This document shows positions 26,808 through 36,103 of a DNA stretch of 36,727 bases, piece by piece. The stretch covers positions 1-36,727 of the forward strand of contig JAKOND010000127.1 in assembly GCA_022702125.1 (NCBI GenBank). Reading direction: 5' to 3'. The first letter of the stretch is position 1; each line of letters opens with the position of its first letter. The DNA is from Burkholderiaceae bacterium. GTDB lineage: Bacteria; Pseudomonadota; Gammaproteobacteria; Burkholderiales; Burkholderiaceae_C. The notes under the pieces were generated by a model. That model was not told the DNA's origin and searched no databases. It worked only from the letters and a program-made list of their open reading frames with translations. Both the position numbers and the translations under genes were made by a program.

Positions 26808-28093
26808 GCGGGTCTTCCACGGGCCGCCATCGGCCGGGCCGGGTCGAACGGCGCCAGGGAAATCTCCGGCGGCCGTCCGGCCAGCAACTGCGCCACCAGC
26901 CGTCCGGTGCGCGCCGATCCCCCCAGGCCGACATGCCCGTGCCCGAAGGCCAGCACGATGTCGCGGCTGCGGCGGGCCGGCCCCAGCACCGGCAGACCGT
27001 CGGGCAGGCTGGGCCGGTGGCCCATCCAGGGGACGAAGGCGTCGTCGGGCAGGTCCGCGGGAAGTCCGGGAAACATGCCGCGCAGGTGGTCGCGCAGGAT
27101 CGCGGCGCGGCGCCAGTCGGGCGGGGCGTCCAGTCCGGCGATCTCCACCTGGCCGGCGGCGCGCAGGCCGGTGTCGGTCCAGTTCACGATCATCTTGCAA
27201 TCGGCCGCCATGACGGGCGTGCGCGGTCCGGCGCCGGCGCCGGGCAGCACCACGTGGTAGCCGCGCTCGGTCTCCAGCCGGACCGGGTTGCCGGCCGATG
27301 CCGACAGCGCGGCCGACCGGGCGCCGGCGCTGACCACCGCGGCGTCGCAGGCGATCTCGCTGCCGTCGTCCAGCCGCACCGCGCGCAACCGGTCGTCCTG
27401 CAGCCGGAAGCCGACGGCCCGCGCCGCCACGCGCTCCGCGCCCTGGGCCCGGGCGTGTGCCGCCAGTGCCGCCACGTAGGCGCCCGGATTGCGGCAGCTG
27501 CCGGCCTCGGCCACGTGCACGCCGAAGCGGTAGCGCGGATGCAGGTCGGGCTCGGCCTCGCGCAGCGCCGCTTCGGGCAGGGCGGTCCAGCGCACGCCGA
27601 CCCGGCGGCGGATATCCCAGGACAGCGCCTCGCCTTCGAAATCCTCCCGGCTGCGCCAGGCGTGCAGCACCCCGCGCTGCTCGATCAGGTGCGCCGCGCC
27701 GGCCTCCCGCGCCAGTTGCCGGTGCAGCGCGGGCGCGTCCGCCAGCAGGGTGCGCAGGGCCTGCGCGGTGCGCTCCAGCCGCGCGGGCGTCCAGCCCGAG
27801 GCCAGGTAGCGTGCCAGCCAGGGCGCCGCGCGGGGCAGGTGGCGCCAGCGCACCGCCAGCGGCCCCAGCGGGTCGATCAGCCAGCGCGGCACCTGCCGCC
27901 AGACCCCGGGCGTCGCGGGCGGGATCACCGAATGCGAGGACAGCCACCCGGCATTGCCGTAGCTGGTCGCATGCGCCGCGCCCGGCGGGCCGGGATCGAC
28001 GACCGTGACGCGCATCCCGGCGCGCAGGGCTTCGATGGCGCTGGCCGCGCCGACCGCGCCGGTGCCCAGGACGACGACATGGCGGCGGGTCAT
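26804..28093 (-). CDS. FAD-dependent D-amino acid dehydrogenase-like oxidoreductase (DadA type)
   Basis: A 429-residue flavoprotein of the DAO/DadA family, which oxidises D-amino acids or related amines and passes electrons to the membrane. The N-terminal dinucleotide fold is HVVVLGTGAVGAASAIEA (GxGxxG near 9-14), followed by an Asp at the end of the second strand (VVDPG). The signature near TSYGNAGWLS and the C-terminal FAD-binding GHGHVGLGGSARTGRLVA are typical; DAFVPWMGHRPSLPDGLPVLGP is the substrate-side motif. The ATG at 28093 gives the normal N-terminus (MTRRHVVVLG); an open frame upstream to 28186 is not supported. The substrate is not readable; the proline/hydroxyproline-epimer oxidases of the same family are an alternative. 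Confidence 0.88.
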   Translation of the reverse strand: MTRRHVVVLGTGAVGAASAIEALRAGMRVTVVDPGPPGAAHATSYGNAGWLSSHSVIPPATPGVWRQVPRWLIDPLGPLAVRWRHLPRAAPWLARYLASGWTPARLERTAQALRTLLADAPALHRQLAREAGAAHLIEQRGVLHAWRSREDFEGEALSWDIRRRVGVRWTALPEAALREAEPDLHPRYRFGVHVAEAGSCRNPGAYVAALAAHARAQGAERVAARAVGFRLQDDRLRAVRLDDGSEIACDAAVVSAGARSAALSASAGNPVRLETERGYHVVLPGAGAGPRTPVMAADCKMIVNWTDTGLRAAGQVEIAGLDAPPDWRRAAILRDHLRGMFPGLPADLPDDAFVPWMGHRPSLPDGLPVLGPARRSRDIVLAFGHGHVGLGGSARTGRLVAQLLAGRPPEISLAPFDPARPMAARGRPA

Positions 28094-28276
28094 GGCCGCT
28101 GCGCCGACGGCGGGGCGGGCGGAACGTCGCGGGCGGCGATGGGAGCGTGCTGCGATCGGGGGCGGGGCATCGGCCGATTGGAGCATGCCGCCGCCGGGCC
28201 CCGCCTACATGGCCTTACTCGACCGTGGCGACGGCCCGGGAGAATCCCGGGTTTCGACTCTTTCCTTCCCGCACCG

Positions 28277-30565
28277 ATGGCAGCGCAGCATTCGTGGCAA
28301 TTCTTCCGTGCCGGGGGCGTGGACCAGATCGTGATCCGCACCGGGGCCGACATCGCCCACCTGGACCAGCTCGACCAGAAGCTCTGGGTGGCGCTGGCCT
28401 GCCCGACGCGCGGCCTGGAATTCGACGCGCGCACGCTCGACCTGATCGACACCGACCGCGACGGCCGCATCCGGCCGCCGGAGCTGCTGGCCGCCTGCCG
28501 CTGGGCCTGCGAGCAGTTGCGCGACCCGGAAGAGCTGGTGCGGGGCGGCGACACCCTGGCGATCGACGCGATCGACGACCGGACCGACTCCGGGGCGGAA
28601 CTGGCCGGCGAGGCGCGGCGCATCCTCGAACTGCTGGGCAAGGACCCCGAAGGCACGATCGGCCTGGAGGACGTGACCGACCGCAGCCGCCTGCTGGCCG
28701 CGATGCGCTTCAACGGCGACGGCATCGTGACCCCCGCCACCGCCGACGATCCGGACATCTCCCGCACGCTGCAGGACATCGTCGACGTGCTCGGCGGCGT
28801 GGCCGACCGCAACGGCGAGCCGGGCGTCGACCGGGCCAAGGCGCGGGTCTTCTTCGACGACGCCAACGCGCTCGATGCCTGGCACGCCCGCGCCGTGGCC
28901 GACGGCGCGACGCTGCCCTTCGGCGCCGACACGCTGGAGGCCGCCGAGGCGATGGCCGCGGTGCGCGCCAAGGTGGACGACTTCTTCGCCCGCTGCCGGC
29001 TGGCCGACTACGACATCCGCGCCGTGACCGAGCTCAACCCGACCGCCGAGGAATACCGCCAGATCGCCACCGGCGCGCTCAGCCTGCATTCGGACGCCAT
29101 CGCCGCGCTGCCGCTGGCCCCGATCCAGCCCGGCCGCGCCCTGCCGCTGACCGCCGGCGTGAACCCGGCCTGGGCGCAGGCGCTGGCGGCCCTGCGGCGC
29201 AAGGCGGTCGGGCCGATCATCGGCCCCGGCGCGGAAGAACTCGCCGAGGGCGACTGGCTCGCGCTGCAGCTGCGGCTGGAGTCCTGCCGCGCCTGGCTGG
29301 ACGCCAAGCCCACCACCGGCCTGGGCGCGCTCGATCCCGACGACCTGCGCCGGCGCCTGGCCGCCGGCGCGGAGGCGGCCGTGCTGGCGCTGATCGACCA
29401 GGACGAGGCGGTCGAGCCGCACAACGCCCGCATCGCCGACCTGGAGAAGCTGCTGCGCCTCAAGCGCGACCTGCTGCGGCTGCTGCACAACTTCGTGTCC
29501 TTCCGCGATTTCTACCGCCGGGAGGGCGCGATCTTCCAGGCCGGCACCCTCTACCTCGACGCCCGCAGCTGCGACCTCACGGTGCAGGTGGCCGACGCCG
29601 CCCGGCACGCGGTCCTGGCCGGGCTGGCCAAGACCTGCCTGGCCTATTGCGAATGCAGCCGCCAGGGCCAGAAGATGACCATCGCCGCCGCCTTCACCGC
29701 CGGCGACGTGGATTTCCTGTTCGTGGGCCGCAACGGCATCTTCTACGACCGGCAGGGCCGGGACTGGGACGCCACCATCACCAAGCTGATCGAGAACCCG
29801 ATCAGCGTCACCCAGGCCTTCTTCTCGCCGTACAAGAAGTTCCTGCGGGTGCTGGAAGAGCAGGTCGCCAAGCGCGCCGCCGCCAGCGAGACCGCGGCCC
29901 AGGGCACGCTGGACGCGGTCGCGAGCAACCTGGCCGGCGTCAAGGGTCCGGCGGCGGGAACCGCGGGCGCCGCGCCCGCGCCCGCATCGCTGGCCGCGGC
30001 GCCCGGGCTGGCGGCCATCCGGCTGCCGGGCCGGGTGGACGTGGGCACGGTGGCGGCCATCGGCGTGGCGCTGGGCAGCATCAGCACCGTGCTGGTGGGG
30101 CTGTTCGGCAAGTTCGTCGACCTGGGGCAGTGGATTCCGATCGCGGTGCTGGGCATCGTGCTGGCGATCTCGGGGCCGAGCATGCTGATCGCCTGGCTCA
30201 AGCTGCGCCAGCGCAGCCTGGGACCGATCCTGGACGCGAGCGGGTGGGCCATCAACGGCCGCATGAAGGTCAACGTGCGGCTGGGCGCGTCGCTGTCGAA
30301 GACGGCCAGCGTGCCGAGCGTCGCTTCCGGGCTGCTGCACGATCCCTTCGCCGAGCGGCGCGGGCCGCTGGCGGCGGCGCTGCTGGCGGCCGCGGCGCTG
30401 GCCGCGGCCGGCGCGGCCTGGCGCTTCGGCTGGGCCGACGCGGTGCTGCCGCAGGCGCTGCGCTATCCGGTGGCGGGGGTCGCGCCGTCGGCCGGTCAGG
30501 ACGGGCCGGGGTCCTCGTGCGCCACGCCCGCCTGCAGCTTGCCTTCGCGCACCAGCTCCTCGTAG
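28277..30565 (+). CDS. Large membrane protein with an EF-hand calcium-binding loop
   Basis: A 762-residue protein I do not recognise by name. Near the N-terminus (58-69) is a textbook 12-residue EF-hand loop, DTDRDGRIRPPE, with ligands at positions 1, 3, 5 and 12, Gly at 6 and Ile at 8. A second, degenerate loop (FNGDGIV, about 145-151) lacks the first Asp and last Glu. The middle (about 160-560) is helical and soluble, with FVSFRDFYRREGAIFQAGTLYLDARSCDLTVQV and FVGRNGIFYDRQGRDWDATI as distinctive stretches. Hydrophobic segments lie at about 590-613, 617-640 and 695-717, so it is membrane-tethered at the C-terminus. The last about 23 residues overlap the convergent GGDEF gene by 70 bp. The start ATG has no strong ribosome-binding word. 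It may sense calcium, which is inference. Confidence 0.75.
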   Translation: MAAQHSWQFFRAGGVDQIVIRTGADIAHLDQLDQKLWVALACPTRGLEFDARTLDLIDTDRDGRIRPPELLAACRWACEQLRDPEELVRGGDTLAIDAIDDRTDSGAELAGEARRILELLGKDPEGTIGLEDVTDRSRLLAAMRFNGDGIVTPATADDPDISRTLQDIVDVLGGVADRNGEPGVDRAKARVFFDDANALDAWHARAVADGATLPFGADTLEAAEAMAAVRAKVDDFFARCRLADYDIRAVTELNPTAEEYRQIATGALSLHSDAIAALPLAPIQPGRALPLTAGVNPAWAQALAALRRKAVGPIIGPGAEELAEGDWLALQLRLESCRAWLDAKPTTGLGALDPDDLRRRLAAGAEAAVLALIDQDEAVEPHNARIADLEKLLRLKRDLLRLLHNFVSFRDFYRREGAIFQAGTLYLDARSCDLTVQVADAARHAVLAGLAKTCLAYCECSRQGQKMTIAAAFTAGDVDFLFVGRNGIFYDRQGRDWDATITKLIENPISVTQAFFSPYKKFLRVLEEQVAKRAAASETAAQGTLDAVASNLAGVKGPAAGTAGAAPAPASLAAAPGLAAIRLPGRVDVGTVAAIGVALGSISTVLVGLFGKFVDLGQWIPIAVLGIVLAISGPSMLIAWLKLRQRSLGPILDASGWAINGRMKVNVRLGASLSKTASVPSVASGLLHDPFAERRGPLAAALLAAAALAAAGAAWRFGWADAVLPQALRYPVAGVAPSAGQDGPGSSCATPACSLPSRTSSS

Positions 30566-31629
30566 TAGCAGATCCGGTTGCGGCCGTGCTCCTTGGCATG
30601 CGAGAGCGCCCGGGTGGCGCGGCCGAGGATCTCGACCGGCGTGCCGGCGTCCGTCTTGGCGAAGCCCAGGCTGATGGTGACCCGGCCGACCTGCGGGAAG
30701 GCGTACCGCTCCACGTTGTGGCGGAAGCGTTCGAAGATGGCGCGCGCCGCCTTCAGCGAGACCTGGCGCACCAGCACCACGAATTCCTCGCCGCCGAAGC
30801 GGAAGATGCGGTCGTTGCCCCGGAAGGATGCCTTCAGGATGTTCGACACCAGGACCAGCACCTCGTCGCCGTGCACATGGCCGAAGCGGTCGTTGACTTG
30901 CTTGAAGTGGTCGATGTCCACCATCGCCAGCCACTGGGCCTGCACCTCCTGCTCGGAGTCCCGGGGCACGGAACCGAATTCGCCGCCGCCGAATTCCGAG
31001 ATCGGTCGGCAGGTGTCTTCGTCCAGCGTGAACAGCCGCAGCTTGCCGCCGTCGTCGTAGGCATCGACTTCGCCGTCCGGACGCAAAGGAGCCAGCGCTT
31101 CCCGGTAGCGCGGAAACTGGTCGTCGAAGGTCTTGCGGTTGAGCAGCCCCGTCAGCGCGTCGCGCTCGCTGTATTCGAGCAGGCTCTGGTAGTTGCAGTA
31201 GACCTCGAAGATGCCCAGGATGACCGCCCGTGTGCGGTCGCCGTAGCGCCTGGGGCTGGTGATCTCGAGGCAGGTCCGGACCTCGCCGTCGAGGCGCACC
31301 GGCAGCCACAGCACGTAGCGGCCGTCGTCGTGCAGGCGCTCCGCGCTGGCATCGAGCTGCTCGATGCATTCGAGCAGTTCGGGATGGCTTTCGAGGGGTT
31401 CCGGCGCGGACGGCTGCGCCTGCAGCGCATCGCCCGCGACGACGCGGCCCTGCGCGTCCATCAGCTCGATCGGCCGCAGGAAGACCGCGTCCCCGACCGA
31501 CCCGATCTCCAGCTTGCGGACCCGGACCGCACCGACCAGGTTGGCCAGGGAGGAGGCCACCGATACCTCCAGCCGGTTCTGGTCGCGGTGCGCGGTGATT
31601 TCGAGGAGGTGCTTGAGGAGGGGGCGCAT
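30496..31629 (-). CDS. GGDEF diguanylate cyclase with N-terminal GAF-like region
   Basis: A 377-residue cytoplasmic enzyme that would make c-di-GMP from two GTP. The active site is GGEEF (279-283), preceded by an inhibitory I-site RGND (270-273) at the expected distance of five residues. The domain opens at RDALTGLLNRKTFD (156-169) and continues MVDIDHFKQVNDRFGH (236-251). Between these two blocks there are about 65 residues instead of the usual 25-30, including an odd FGGGEF (213-218). The first 150 residues resemble a small sensory domain of GAF type (LEVSVASSLANLV..., VRTCLEITS), with no membrane helix. It might supply c-di-GMP for the exopolysaccharide synthase in this window, but that is only a thought, since the genes are 10 kb apart. 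Confidence 0.9.
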   Translation of the reverse strand: MRPLLKHLLEITAHRDQNRLEVSVASSLANLVGAVRVRKLEIGSVGDAVFLRPIELMDAQGRVVAGDALQAQPSAPEPLESHPELLECIEQLDASAERLHDDGRYVLWLPVRLDGEVRTCLEITSPRRYGDRTRAVILGIFEVYCNYQSLLEYSERDALTGLLNRKTFDDQFPRYREALAPLRPDGEVDAYDDGGKLRLFTLDEDTCRPISEFGGGEFGSVPRDSEQEVQAQWLAMVDIDHFKQVNDRFGHVHGDEVLVLVSNILKASFRGNDRIFRFGGEEFVVLVRQVSLKAARAIFERFRHNVERYAFPQVGRVTISLGFAKTDAGTPVEILGRATRALSHAKEHGRNRICYYEELVREGKLQAGVAHEDPGPS

Positions 31630-31678
31630 GCGATGGAGGCGGTGTCGGCGGAGGGGGGCGTGCGGCTGCCGGCGGGAC

Positions 31679-32440
31679 TCAGATGCGCCGGAAGACCAGG
31701 TCCCAGACGCCGTGGCCCAGGCGGATGCCGCGGTTCTCGAACTTGGTCAGGGGCCGGTAGGACGGCCGTGGCGCGTAGTCGCGCGCGGTGTTGCGCAGCA
31801 GCGGCTCGGCGCCCAGCACCTCCAGCATCTGCTCGGCGTAGGGCTGCCAGTCGGTGGCGCAGTGCAGGTAGCCGCCGGGCCGCAGGCGGGCCGCGAGGCG
31901 CGCGACCAGCGGGGACTGCAGCAGGCGCCGCTTGTGGTGGCGCGTCTTGTGCCAGGGATCGGGGAAGAAGACATGGATGCCGTCGAGCGTGTCGGGCGGG
32001 ATCATTCGGTCGACCACCTCCACCGCGTCGTGCCGGACGATGCGGATGTTCTCCAGCCCCTGCTCGCCGATGCGCTTGAGCAGGGCGCCGACGCCCGGCT
32101 GGTGCACTTCGCAGCACAGGAAGTTCTTCTCGGGCAGCAGCGCGGCGATGTGCGCGGTGGCCTCGCCCATGCCGAAGCCGATCTCCAGCACCGTGGGGGC
32201 GTCGCGGCCGAAGAGCGCGGCGAGGTCGGCCGGGCCGTCCGATGCGGGCACCAGGAAGCGTTCGCCGTAGTCGGCATAGGCCTTGGCCTGGCCGGTGGTG
32301 GTGCGGCCGGCGCGCAGGACGTAGCTCTTGATGGCCTTGGGGAAGGCGACCGTCCCGGGCACGGCGTTCTCGGGCGGACGGCCCTCGGGCGATGGCGGCG
32401 CGCCGGCATCGTTTGTATCTGGTTGTATCGTATTGCTCAC
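31679..32440 (-). CDS. trmB: tRNA (guanine-N7-)-methyltransferase
   Basis: Methylates G46 of tRNA to m7G with SAM; 253 residues from GTG at 32440. Motifs: the SAM-binding [26 protein letters not shown] (acidic residue for the SAM ribose), [19 protein letters not shown], typical TrmB, and the C-terminal [17 protein letters not shown] that holds the T-F-E motif. The start is GTG because it overlaps the gluQ stop (GTGA) and the residues that follow, SNTIQPDT, make a plausible N-terminus; the in-frame sequence upstream belongs to the antisense of gluQ in another frame. It should be translated with gluQ. A possible internal promoter lies seven bases upstream (see 32447). Confidence 0.94.
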   Translation of the reverse strand: MSNTIQPDTNDAGAPPSPEGRPPENAVPGTVAFPKAIKSYVLRAGRTTTGQAKAYADYGERFLVPASDGPADLAALFGRDAPTVLEIGFGMGEATAHIAALLPEKNFLCCEVHQPGVGALLKRIGEQGLENIRIVRHDAVEVVDRMIPPDTLDGIHVFFPDPWHKTRHHKRRLLQSPLVARLAARLRPGGYLHCATDWQPYAEQMLEVLGAEPLLRNTARDYAPRPSYRPLTKFENRGIRLGHGVWDLVFRRI

Positions 32441-33465
32441 GTTCGCATTGTAGAGAGGGCTGCCCGGGGGGGATCGCCCGGGCCTGCCGGGTCGGTCGGG
32501 CGATACCGTGTTTTCCACTCCGCCGTCCAGGCCGACAGCGCCTCCGCGGGCTGCTGCGCGCCGGGCGCTTCCCGCAGGCCCAGTACCCGCGCGGCCTGCC
32601 GCAGCGAGGCCAGCGGCCGGGCGGCGTCGAAGGCCTGCGCGCCGTTCTGCTTCGACAGTTTCTGGCCGTCGGCGCCGGCCACCAGCGGGGTGTGCAGGTA
32701 GCGCGGGGTCGGCAGGCCGAGGGCGCGCTGCAGCAGGATCTGGCGCGGCGTGTTGTCCAGCAGGTCCAGGCCCCGGACCACGTCGGTCACGCCCTGCGCG
32801 GCGTCGTCGACCACCACCGCCAGCTGGTAGGCCCACAGGCCGTCGGCGCGGCGCAGCACGAAGTCGCCCACCTCGCGCTCCACGTCCTGCGCCTGCGCGC
32901 CGTGGTCGCGGTCGGTCCAGCGCACCGGCCCCGCCAGCGCGCGGCCTGCGGCGTCGCGGTCGGTGCGCAGCCGCCAGGCGCGGGCCGGCTTGCCGTGCAG
33001 GCCGTCGCGGCAGGTGCCGGGGTAGGGCAGCGCGGCATGCCGGCCGCGCACCAGGCCCCGCGCGGCCTGGGCTTCCTCGATGTCGCGCCGCGAGCAGCCG
33101 CAGGGGTAGGCCAGGCCCGCGTCGCGCATCCGGTCGAGGGCCGCTTGGTACAGGTCTGCGCGCTGCGATTGCCAGACCGGCGGCGCGTCCGGCCGCAGGC
33201 CGCAGGCGTCGAGCTGGGCCAGGATGGCGCGGTCCGCGCCCGGGATGCAGCGCGGCGTGTCCACGTCCTCGATGCGCACCAGCCACCGCCCGCCGTGGGC
33301 GTGCGCGTCCAGCCAGCTGGCCAGGGCCGCGACCAGCGAACCCGCATGCAGCGGTCCGGTGGGCGAGGGCGCGAAGCGGCCGACGCAGCCATGGCGCGGC
33401 GGCGCGCCCGAGGGCGAAACGACCGCCGTGCTGCCGGGTTCGCGCCCGTCGGCCGGCTCAGCCAT
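32437..33465 (-). CDS. gluQ: Glutamyl-Q tRNA(Asp) synthetase
   Basis: A truncated glutamyl-tRNA synthetase paralogue that attaches glutamate to the queuosine base in the anticodon of tRNA-Asp; 342 residues, lacking the anticodon-binding domain of GltX. The HIGH-type motif is [14 protein letters not shown] (about 31-44), and the zinc site shows CGCS with a later Tyr and Cys (YPCGCSRRD ... PGTCRDG). The KMSKS-type site is KLSKQ. The ATG at 33465 lies inside the end of the LysR gene (8-base overlap), and the stop overlaps trmB by 4 bases. This makes LysR-gluQ-trmB a same-strand series. The first 25 residues are not conserved and a later start is possible. Confidence 0.93.
   Translation of the reverse strand: MAEPADGREPGSTAVVSPSGAPPRHGCVGRFAPSPTGPLHAGSLVAALASWLDAHAHGGRWLVRIEDVDTPRCIPGADRAILAQLDACGLRPDAPPVWQSQRADLYQAALDRMRDAGLAYPCGCSRRDIEEAQAARGLVRGRHAALPYPGTCRDGLHGKPARAWRLRTDRDAAGRALAGPVRWTDRDHGAQAQDVEREVGDFVLRRADGLWAYQLAVVVDDAAQGVTDVVRGLDLLDNTPRQILLQRALGLPTPRYLHTPLVAGADGQKLSKQNGAQAFDAARPLASLRQAARVLGLREAPGAQQPAEALSAWTAEWKTRYRPTDPAGPGDPPRAALSTMRT
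32447..32452 (-). promoter_or_regulatory. Candidate -10 element just before trmB
   Basis: On the minus strand TACAAT (32452-32447) lies seven bases before the GTG of trmB, within the 3' end of gluQ. No good -35 is present. If active, the transcript would start on or next to the GTG. Confidence 0.3.
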
Positions 33466-34480
33466 GGGCCGGCTCCGGTCCGTCCGCCGGCAGCTGGGGG
33501 AGGCAGCCCCCGAGCAACGCGTCCCGGGTCACCGGGCTGGACAGGCGGTCCAGCCACCAGCGCAGGGCGCGCCCCTGGCCGGGGCCGTGCCCCGGCGGGC
33601 CGGCGACCGGGTCGGCCGCGGCCGGCACGGTGCCGCCCTCGCGCCAGGCGTAGCCCATGCGCAGGATGCGCGGAGGCCGCGCCAGCGGCAGCGCCACCAG
33701 CCGGCCGGCCTGCAGGTGGGGCCGCGCCAGCGGCTCGGGCAGGAAGCCGCTGCCCAGGCCGCGCAGCTGCGCGTCGAGCTTGGCATCCATGGAGCTCACC
33801 GTCAGCACGTCCTGGCCGCCCAGCAGGCCGACGGTCATGCCCGCGCCGGCCGCGACGGCCGAGTCGGCGACCGCGATCGCCCGGTGCTGCCAGATCACCC
33901 GGTCCTCCACCGGCTGCCGCGCGCCCGCCAGCGGATGGAACGGCGCGACCGCGTAGACGAAGGCCAGCTCGCCCAGCGGCCGCACCTGGACATGGCTGTG
34001 CGCCGCCAGTTGCTCCAGCACGCCGATCGCCACGTCGGCCCGGCCGGAGTCGATGGCCTCGATGGTGCCGGTCAGGATCTCCTCGCGCACCCGCAGCCGG
34101 GTGGGCGGCGCCGGCTCCAGGAACTGCTCCACCAGCTCCATGAACGGCACGCGGGCGATCACCCCGTCGGTGGCGACGGTGAATTCCGGCTCCCATCCGG
34201 TGGCGACCCGGCGCACCCGGTGCGCCACCGCGTCGATCTCCGCCAGCAGCCGGCCGCCCTCGCGCAGCAGCTCGGTGCCGGCCTCGGTCGGCCGGGCCTG
34301 GCGGGCGCTGCGGTCGAACAGCAGCACGTCGAGCGCCTCCTCCACCTGGCGCACCCGGTAGGTGAGCGCGCTGGGCACGAGGCCCATGTCGCGCGCCGCG
34401 GCGGCGAAGCTGCCGGTGACGGCGATGCGCTGCAGCATGTGCAGGGTTTCGGGGGTCAGCACGTCGCGGGGATTTTGCAT
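33458..34480 (-). CDS. LysR-family transcriptional regulator
   Basis: A 340-residue DNA-binding regulator. The N-terminal winged helix-turn-helix (about 8-67) reads [42 protein letters not shown], followed by [15 protein letters not shown], typical for LysR. The C-terminal effector-binding domain starts near residue 95 ([16 protein letters not shown]) and runs to about 300. A 35-residue Pro/Gly-rich tail ends the protein. It is divergent from the pirin gene; such pairs usually mean that the regulator controls the neighbour and itself. A 5-bp dyad lies right at its start codon (see 34483). The effector is unknown. Confidence 0.93.
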   Translation of the reverse strand: MQNPRDVLTPETLHMLQRIAVTGSFAAAARDMGLVPSALTYRVRQVEEALDVLLFDRSARQARPTEAGTELLREGGRLLAEIDAVAHRVRRVATGWEPEFTVATDGVIARVPFMELVEQFLEPAPPTRLRVREEILTGTIEAIDSGRADVAIGVLEQLAAHSHVQVRPLGELAFVYAVAPFHPLAGARQPVEDRVIWQHRAIAVADSAVAAGAGMTVGLLGGQDVLTVSSMDAKLDAQLRGLGSGFLPEPLARPHLQAGRLVALPLARPPRILRMGYAWREGGTVPAAADPVAGPPGHGPGQGRALRWWLDRLSSPVTRDALLGGCLPQLPADGPEPAHG

Positions 34481-34482
34481 GG

Positions 34483-34501
34483 TCGAATTGCGATCGTTCG
34501 A
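34483..34501. promoter_or_regulatory. Dyad in the LysR-pirin divergent promoter region
   Basis: TCGAA-N9-TTCGA is a perfect 5-bp inverted repeat that starts three bases from the LysR start codon, in the 110-bp divergent region. Length and symmetry fit a LysR-type binding site used for autoregulation. Confidence 0.4.
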
Positions 34502-34590
34502 ATGGCTTGAACGGTGACGTCAAAAGGCTGCATTTTCGCCGGCATGCGGCCGGCCTACGATCCATGCTACTTCCCCACCGGAGCGATTCC

Positions 34591-35292
<702 letters not shown>

Positions 35293-35304
35293 CGGACCGC
35301 GCGC

Positions 35305-35372
35305 CCCGGGCGATGCGCCCGGGAAGTCCGTCCGCGCCGTGCCTGTCCGGCGGGCCCGGGCATGCCCGCCGG
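35305..35372. other. Two adjacent perfect GC hairpins between pirin and flavodoxin genes
   Basis: CCCGGGCG-ATG-CGCCCGGG (35305-35323) is an 8-bp stem 13 bases after the pirin stop. CCGGCGGGC-N8-GCCCGCCGG (35347-35372) is a 9-bp stem shortly after. Neither is followed by a T-run. They are candidates for a pirin terminator or transcript-stabilising structures. Confidence 0.4.
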
Positions 35373-35485
35373 GCCGCCATCCTGCGCAATACTCGGCCGG
35401 CGGCCCGGCTGCTCGACCATGCGGCCGCCGGAACGTTCTCCGTCCCGTCCCATCCTTTTCCTCCACCAAGAAGAAAGTCCGCACC

Positions 35486-36040
35486 ATGACCAAGACCGTC
35501 GTTGTCTTCCATTCCGGCTACGGCCATACCCAGCGCCTGGCGCAATCCGTGGCCGACGGCGCCGGCGCCGAGCTGCTGGCCATCGACGCCGACGGCGAGC
35601 TGCCCGAAGGCGGCTGGGAGACCCTGGCCGCGGCCGACGCCATCATCTTCGGCACCCCGACCTACATGGGCGGCCCGAGCTGGCAGTTCAAGAAATTCGC
35701 CGACGCCTCCTCCAAGCCCTGGTTCGGCCGCGCCTGGCAGGACAAGGTGTTCGGCGGCTTCACCAACAGCGCCAGCCTCAACGGCGACAAGCAGAACACC
35801 CTGCAGTCGCTGGTGACGCTGGCCGCGCAGCACGGCGGCATCTGGGTGAGCCTGGGCATGCTGCCGAGCAACGCCAAGGCGGCCCAGCGCAACGACCCCA
35901 ACAACCTCGGGGGCTCGATCGGCGCCATCGCCCAGTCGCCGTCGGACGCCAGCGTGGCGGAGATGCTGCCGGGCGACCTGGAGACCGGCCGCCGGTACGG
36001 CGAGCGGGTGGCGAAGATCGCGGCGCAGCTCAAGGGCTGA
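35486..36040 (+). CDS. Flavodoxin-type FMN-binding protein (WrbA-like)
   Basis: A 184-residue flavoprotein of the flavodoxin/NAD(P)H:quinone reductase group. The FMN phosphate loop is HSGYGHTQR (9-17); FGTPTYMGGPSWQFKKF (about 55-71) binds the isoalloxazine ring, and GGFTNSASLNGDKQNTL follows as in WrbA-like reductases. It probably reduces quinones or accepts electrons in redox defence. The start was chosen at ATG 35486, the position where the flavodoxin strand KTVVVFH begins. The following intrinsic terminator at 36076 ends its transcript. It may be functionally linked with pirin, which lies 193 bp upstream on the same strand. Confidence 0.88.
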   Translation: MTKTVVVFHSGYGHTQRLAQSVADGAGAELLAIDADGELPEGGWETLAAADAIIFGTPTYMGGPSWQFKKFADASSKPWFGRAWQDKVFGGFTNSASLNGDKQNTLQSLVTLAAQHGGIWVSLGMLPSNAKAAQRNDPNNLGGSIGAIAQSPSDASVAEMLPGDLETGRRYGERVAKIAAQLKG

Positions 36041-36075
36041 TCCGGTCCCTGCGCGCCCCGCGGCGCACCGTCCCG

Positions 36076-36103
36076 AGCGCCGCCTTCAGCGGCGCTTTTT
36101 CTT
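36076..36103 (+). terminator. Intrinsic terminator after the flavodoxin gene
   Basis: AGCGCCGC-CTTCA-GCGGCGCT forms a perfect 8-bp stem, directly followed by TTTTCTTT. It is the clearest Rho-independent terminator in the window, 35 bases after the stop. It overlaps the 3' end of the convergent RNase H gene. Confidence 0.85.

Noticed and set aside
28147-32079. Plus-strand open frame of about 1,310 codons
   Set aside because: Out-of-frame reading through the EF-hand gene and antisense of the cyclase and trmB; composition is Arg/Pro/Ala-rich without motifs.
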